From: JBGQBN01 sp041494805
Lineage (GTDB): Bacteria > Acidobacteriota > Terriglobia > Terriglobales > Acidobacteriaceae
Assembly: GCA_041494805.1 (NCBI GenBank)
Contig: JBGQBN010000062.1
Location: forward strand, 1 to 25,283
DNA: 25,283 nucleotides
Direction: 5' to 3'
Made by a program: the position numbers and the translations under genes. The notes beneath the pieces were generated by a model. It was not told where the DNA came from, ran no database searches, and was given only the letters and a program-made list of their open reading frames with translations. Below are positions 23,701 to 25,283 of this stretch, piece after piece (the first letter of the stretch is position 1; every line of letters begins with the position of its first letter).

Positions 23701-24365
23701 GGTTGGACGCCACTTCCAGCGGCAACACGGCGTTCAACACTGCCATCAATGACCAGACCAACCTCCGCGACTCGTACGGTCCCGCCGACTTCGATCGCAC
23801 CCACCGGCTGGTGATTAGTTACAACTGGGACCTCCCATTCTTTTCGGCGAAGGAAGGCTGGCAGGGAGCGCTGTTGAGCCGGTGGGCGTTGAGCGGGATC
23901 ACGACCTTTCAGTCGGGGACTCCGTTCACCATCATTGACGCCGCCGGCGGCACGGGTTTCAACCTGAGCAGCCCCAACACCAGCACCGCCACCCTGAATT
24001 CCGGGTTCACCATGTCCTCCGCTCTGTCGGGCGGCGACATACACCAGCGACTCAACGGTTACTTCGCTCCGGGCGCATTCAGCGGCGCGCCGGTAGTTGG
24101 TCCGGACGGAGAGACCGGCTTCGGCAACCTGGGGAGAAACACTTTCCGCGGGCCGTTTCAACAGAACTGGGATGTCTCATTCGGTAAGAATTTTCGCTTC
24201 AGTGAGAACATGAACTTCAAGCTCTCAGCGGACTTCTTCAATATCTGGAACCATCCCATTTTCGCCAGTCCGAACAATATCTTTAACGGTCTGGGCTTTG
24301 GGACCATCACCAGTACCAAAGGTACGCCGCGGCTGATCCAGCTTTCGGGAAGGTTCTCGTTCTGA
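20760..24365 (+). CDS. second Oar-like TonB-dependent outer-membrane receptor with carboxypeptidase regulatory domain
   Basis: The 1,201-residue protein starts with a signal peptide (about 1-24, MPRLASRLLWISVVALALAG) and has a CarboxypepD_reg beta-sandwich (about 28-110: GAITGTVLDPTGAVVAGAEV, LPVATYTVTVQSSGF). The plug domain covers about 115-245 (LPLATQNFQQLLTLSSGVQS, VNGQREDNNNYLIEGIS, TQGRNGGGNINAILKSGTKS). The long barrel ends in LSGRFSF with a terminal Phe. It shares the architecture and many motifs of the receptor at 11900 (QQWNLSVQRQLPG, VGTKGTHLRE, FNIWNHP) but is clearly divergent and lacks an adjacent LacI gene. GGGGAGGGG precedes the ATG. Its stop overlaps the next start codon (TGATG), so it heads an operon with a CMD-fold protein and an aminotransferase. 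The substrate is unknown; import of an organic compound handled by the downstream enzymes is a guess. Confidence 0.88.
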   Translation: MPRLASRLLWISVVALALAGLAWGQGGATGAITGTVLDPTGAVVAGAEVRIVNQDTLVLTRTAKTDANGSFTVQLLPVATYTVTVQSSGFAEGSFPDIAVRITETTRMIAKLRPRAVQQKIEVQAEVQSVDTTTATTGQAIEARNVRNLPLATQNFQQLLTLSSGVQSELNASAQLGRGDVRIQVNGQREDNNNYLIEGISATDYNVAELTNTPLPSPDVVQEFKVQTSLYDATQGRNGGGNINAILKSGTKSFHGSLFEFFRNTDLDANEYFNKRSQLTSGLSNQRPDIKQNIYGGSLGGPLGKDAKLGFFFLNYQGTRQRSGLSTGTIISTTLPILPTAGRGTAAYAQTLVNTFFPGDPNVTAANIDSVALNLLNFQSNQFNDPSGFLFPGLSGAPCPTCSGTFVLSKPGKYSDDQFTVNYDRDFRGGNDKISGRFFFSNFRSVTPFGAGGLTATLGGSISPTDLNFPLDQPVRDRFLSIAETHLFSSRLVNEFRFGFVHINNLSINQPIVTVNDLGINRPNSNLYQTIYKFTFSTFQLGPTPGADQSQLQNNYTFLDTASYVAGKHVVRFGGEYDRINLDKNFPQTFNGQLFFFPTSGNPGNPADPCVPLGGCSDFQNFLLGQPGFSFGGSGVSNHEYRVNDFGLFVQDDYKATSNLTINAGLRWELFGAAKDNLCHIGNTISALANQGVAPFVYPKCVDKLGVAGFTGTLSDSTMANGYASNWGPRIGFAYDLFGRHTTSIRGGYGIFYVREDVGTIDQLSFTTPILPITTPTGTPGDMKDVFAIGPGRLPQGGVIDPAFIPVYSQFLGFVDCTTGAPTMNTSQCAVFDNGQPNPFGTFGGNTINLFGLEVPRHFVSPSTQQWNLSVQRQLPGSWVLEVGYVGTKGTHLRETRDGIQPFDARTHPVTITAQDGTQYTVNENTFFNANARSRALGLATQNYQIFASDAWSNYHSLQITASHRFSKSLYFQAAYTWSKGLDATSSGNTAFNTAINDQTNLRDSYGPADFDRTHRLVISYNWDLPFFSAKEGWQGALLSRWALSGITTFQSGTPFTIIDAAGGTGFNLSSPNTSTATLNSGFTMSSALSGGDIHQRLNGYFAPGAFSGAPVVGPDGETGFGNLGRNTFRGPFQQNWDVSFGKNFRFSENMNFKLSADFFNIWNHPIFASPNNIFNGLGFGTITSTKGTPRLIQLSGRFSF

Positions 24366-24934
24366 TGGACCAACCCAAGGGGAGAATTCCCATGCTCGAG
24401 CGGGACCAGGTCCCGCCCGAGTTGGCCGCCCTCTATGACATCCTGCTGAAACAGCGGGGCGTCGTCCCCAACATGTTCAGGACCTTGGCTAACACTCCGG
24501 CGCTGGCTTTGGGCTTTGCCGGCCTGTTGAAGCCGCTTCTGAGTGACGGCGCTTTGCCCGGCTGGTATAAAGAGTTGGTGGCCACGCGCATGTCGGTCTT
24601 GCTGGGCTCTCACTATGCGGTAGCGGCGCACGAGCTTTCCGCCAGGCAGAAGGGAGCGAGCGCTGCGCAGATTGCGGCGATCAAAGCTGATTTCGAAGGT
24701 GGTCCCTTTACCGAAGCGGAGAAGCTGGGTTTGCGTTGCGCCGACCGGCTGCATCATTCGGCGCGCGAGATTGACGACGAGTTCTACGCCAAGCTGAAGA
24801 ACGTGTACAACCACCAGCAAATTATCGAATTGATCGCTACTGCCGCGGTCTTCGAGTTTTTTCCCCGCTTTGTGGATGCGCTGCGCATCCCCACGACTCC
24901 GTTTCACCAACCTACTCCCGCAGGGCAGGGCTGA
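24365..24934 (+). CDS. carboxymuconolactone decarboxylase family protein lacking the usual cysteines
   Basis: The 189-residue all-alpha protein follows the CMD/AhpD-like pattern: GRIPMLERDQVPPELAALYD, VPNMFRTLANTPALALGFAG, KELVATRMSVLLGSHYAVAA, then HELSARQKG. In peroxidase-type members the motif is CxxC then His. Here the two Cys positions read Ser and Ala (GSHYAVAAHE) while the His is kept, so AhpD-like disulfide chemistry is not expected; a decarboxylase-like or unknown role fits better. The ATG overlaps the receptor stop by one base, which suggests translational coupling. An alternative ATG at 24392 has a better ribosome binding site (GGGGAG seven bases before) but would remove the conserved GRIP stretch. 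The next gene begins directly after the stop. Confidence 0.82.
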   Translation: MDQPKGRIPMLERDQVPPELAALYDILLKQRGVVPNMFRTLANTPALALGFAGLLKPLLSDGALPGWYKELVATRMSVLLGSHYAVAAHELSARQKGASAAQIAAIKADFEGGPFTEAEKLGLRCADRLHHSAREIDDEFYAKLKNVYNHQQIIELIATAAVFEFFPRFVDALRIPTTPFHQPTPAGQG

Positions 24935-25283
24935 ATGCGACCGCTGGCTTCCCGCATGTCGGTGATGAGTGGCGAGGGTGCGCTCTCCGTCTTCGCTCGT
25001 GCCAAAGAATTGGAGCGCGAAGGACGCTCCGTCATCCACCTGGAACTCGGTGAGCCGGATTTCCATCCTGCTGCGTCCGTCAACCAGGCACTGAAGCGCG
25101 CTCTGGATGAGGGCAAGGACCGGTACTGTCCCGTAGCTGGTGTGCCCGCCCTCCGCGAGGCGTTGGCTGCCTATCTGCGCGACACCCGTAATCTGAACAT
25201 CTCGCCGGATAACGTCGTCATGGCCCCAGGCTGCAAGATCTCGCTCTTCATGGCCATGATGGCGCTGCTCGATCCCGGAGACG
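24935..25283 (+). CDS. class I/II aminotransferase, 3' end beyond window
   Basis: The frame starts ATG immediately after the TGA of the CMD-like gene and stays open to the edge (116 complete codons). It reads MRPLASRMSVMSGEGALSVF, then VIHLELGEPDF, DRYCPVAGVPALREALAAYL and VVMAPGCKISLFMAMMALLD. The (L)xxGEPDF motif and the small-domain helix after it are typical of the N-terminal part of aspartate-aminotransferase-like fold I enzymes, which move amino groups between amino acids and keto acids using PLP. The PLP lysine lies beyond the window. Another in-frame ATG seven codons in could be used instead. With zero spacing to the preceding gene it is almost certainly in the receptor operon. Substrate specificity cannot be judged. 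Confidence 0.85.
   Translation, partial: MRPLASRMSVMSGEGALSVFARAKELEREGRSVIHLELGEPDFHPAASVNQALKRALDEGKDRYCPVAGVPALREALAAYLRDTRNLNISPDNVVMAPGCKISLFMAMMALLDPGD

Noticed and set aside
24158..25066. 302-codon open frame on the minus strand
   Set aside because: It crosses three plus-strand genes with clear family motifs and has none itself.

Overview
The window looks like a moderately high-GC chromosomal segment of an Acidobacteriota (Terriglobia-like) bacterium. This is an inference from gene content. Two very long Oar-like TonB-dependent receptors (about 1,156 and 1,201 residues) each carry an N-terminal carboxypeptidase-regulatory domain, and they sit among LacI, AsmA, TPR, AlkP-superfamily and Gfo/Idh/MocA genes and hairpin-type intergenic repeats. 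I saw no rRNA, tRNA, CRISPR array, phage or insertion sequence.

Left part (1-7366, + strand): the 3' part of a secreted-type alpha/beta hydrolase; an 82-codon frame that looks like the broken C-terminal end of a TPR protein; an EgtB-like non-heme-iron enzyme (DinB_2 + FGE domains); a compact cluster of a 67-residue membrane protein and two different AlkP-superfamily phosphodiesterases, both with complete metal-ligand sets; a repeat-bearing gap; and a class 3 lipase.

Middle (7420-15733): a minus-strand TPR protein followed by an AsmA-family protein, then a divergent LacI regulator that reads toward the first receptor. In front of that receptor is a consensus -35 box and, just downstream of the inferred transcription start, a LacI-type inverted repeat. 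The simplest reading is that this LacI protein controls the receptor in response to a sugar. The receptor ends at a strong intrinsic terminator. It is followed by about 350 bp without a gene that holds a consensus -10 box and a second intrinsic terminator, a possible short RNA.

Right part (15779-25283): a minus-strand pair, Gfo/Idh/MocA dehydrogenase then DegT/DnrJ/EryC1/StrS aminotransferase, which would suit oxidation plus transamination of a sugar or cyclitol; a minus-strand cystathionine gamma-synthase-family PLP enzyme; and, divergent from it, an SDR-fold protein whose catalytic Tyr and Lys positions hold Ser and Arg. The second receptor follows. Its stop codon overlaps the start of a carboxymuconolactone-decarboxylase-like protein that lacks the usual cysteines, and that gene abuts a class I/II aminotransferase running off the window edge.

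No defence system or wholly new machine is evident. The items most worth a second look are the paired phosphodiesterases with their small membrane protein, the receptor/LacI-operator arrangement, the orphan promoter-terminator unit, and the two enzymes with altered catalytic residues.
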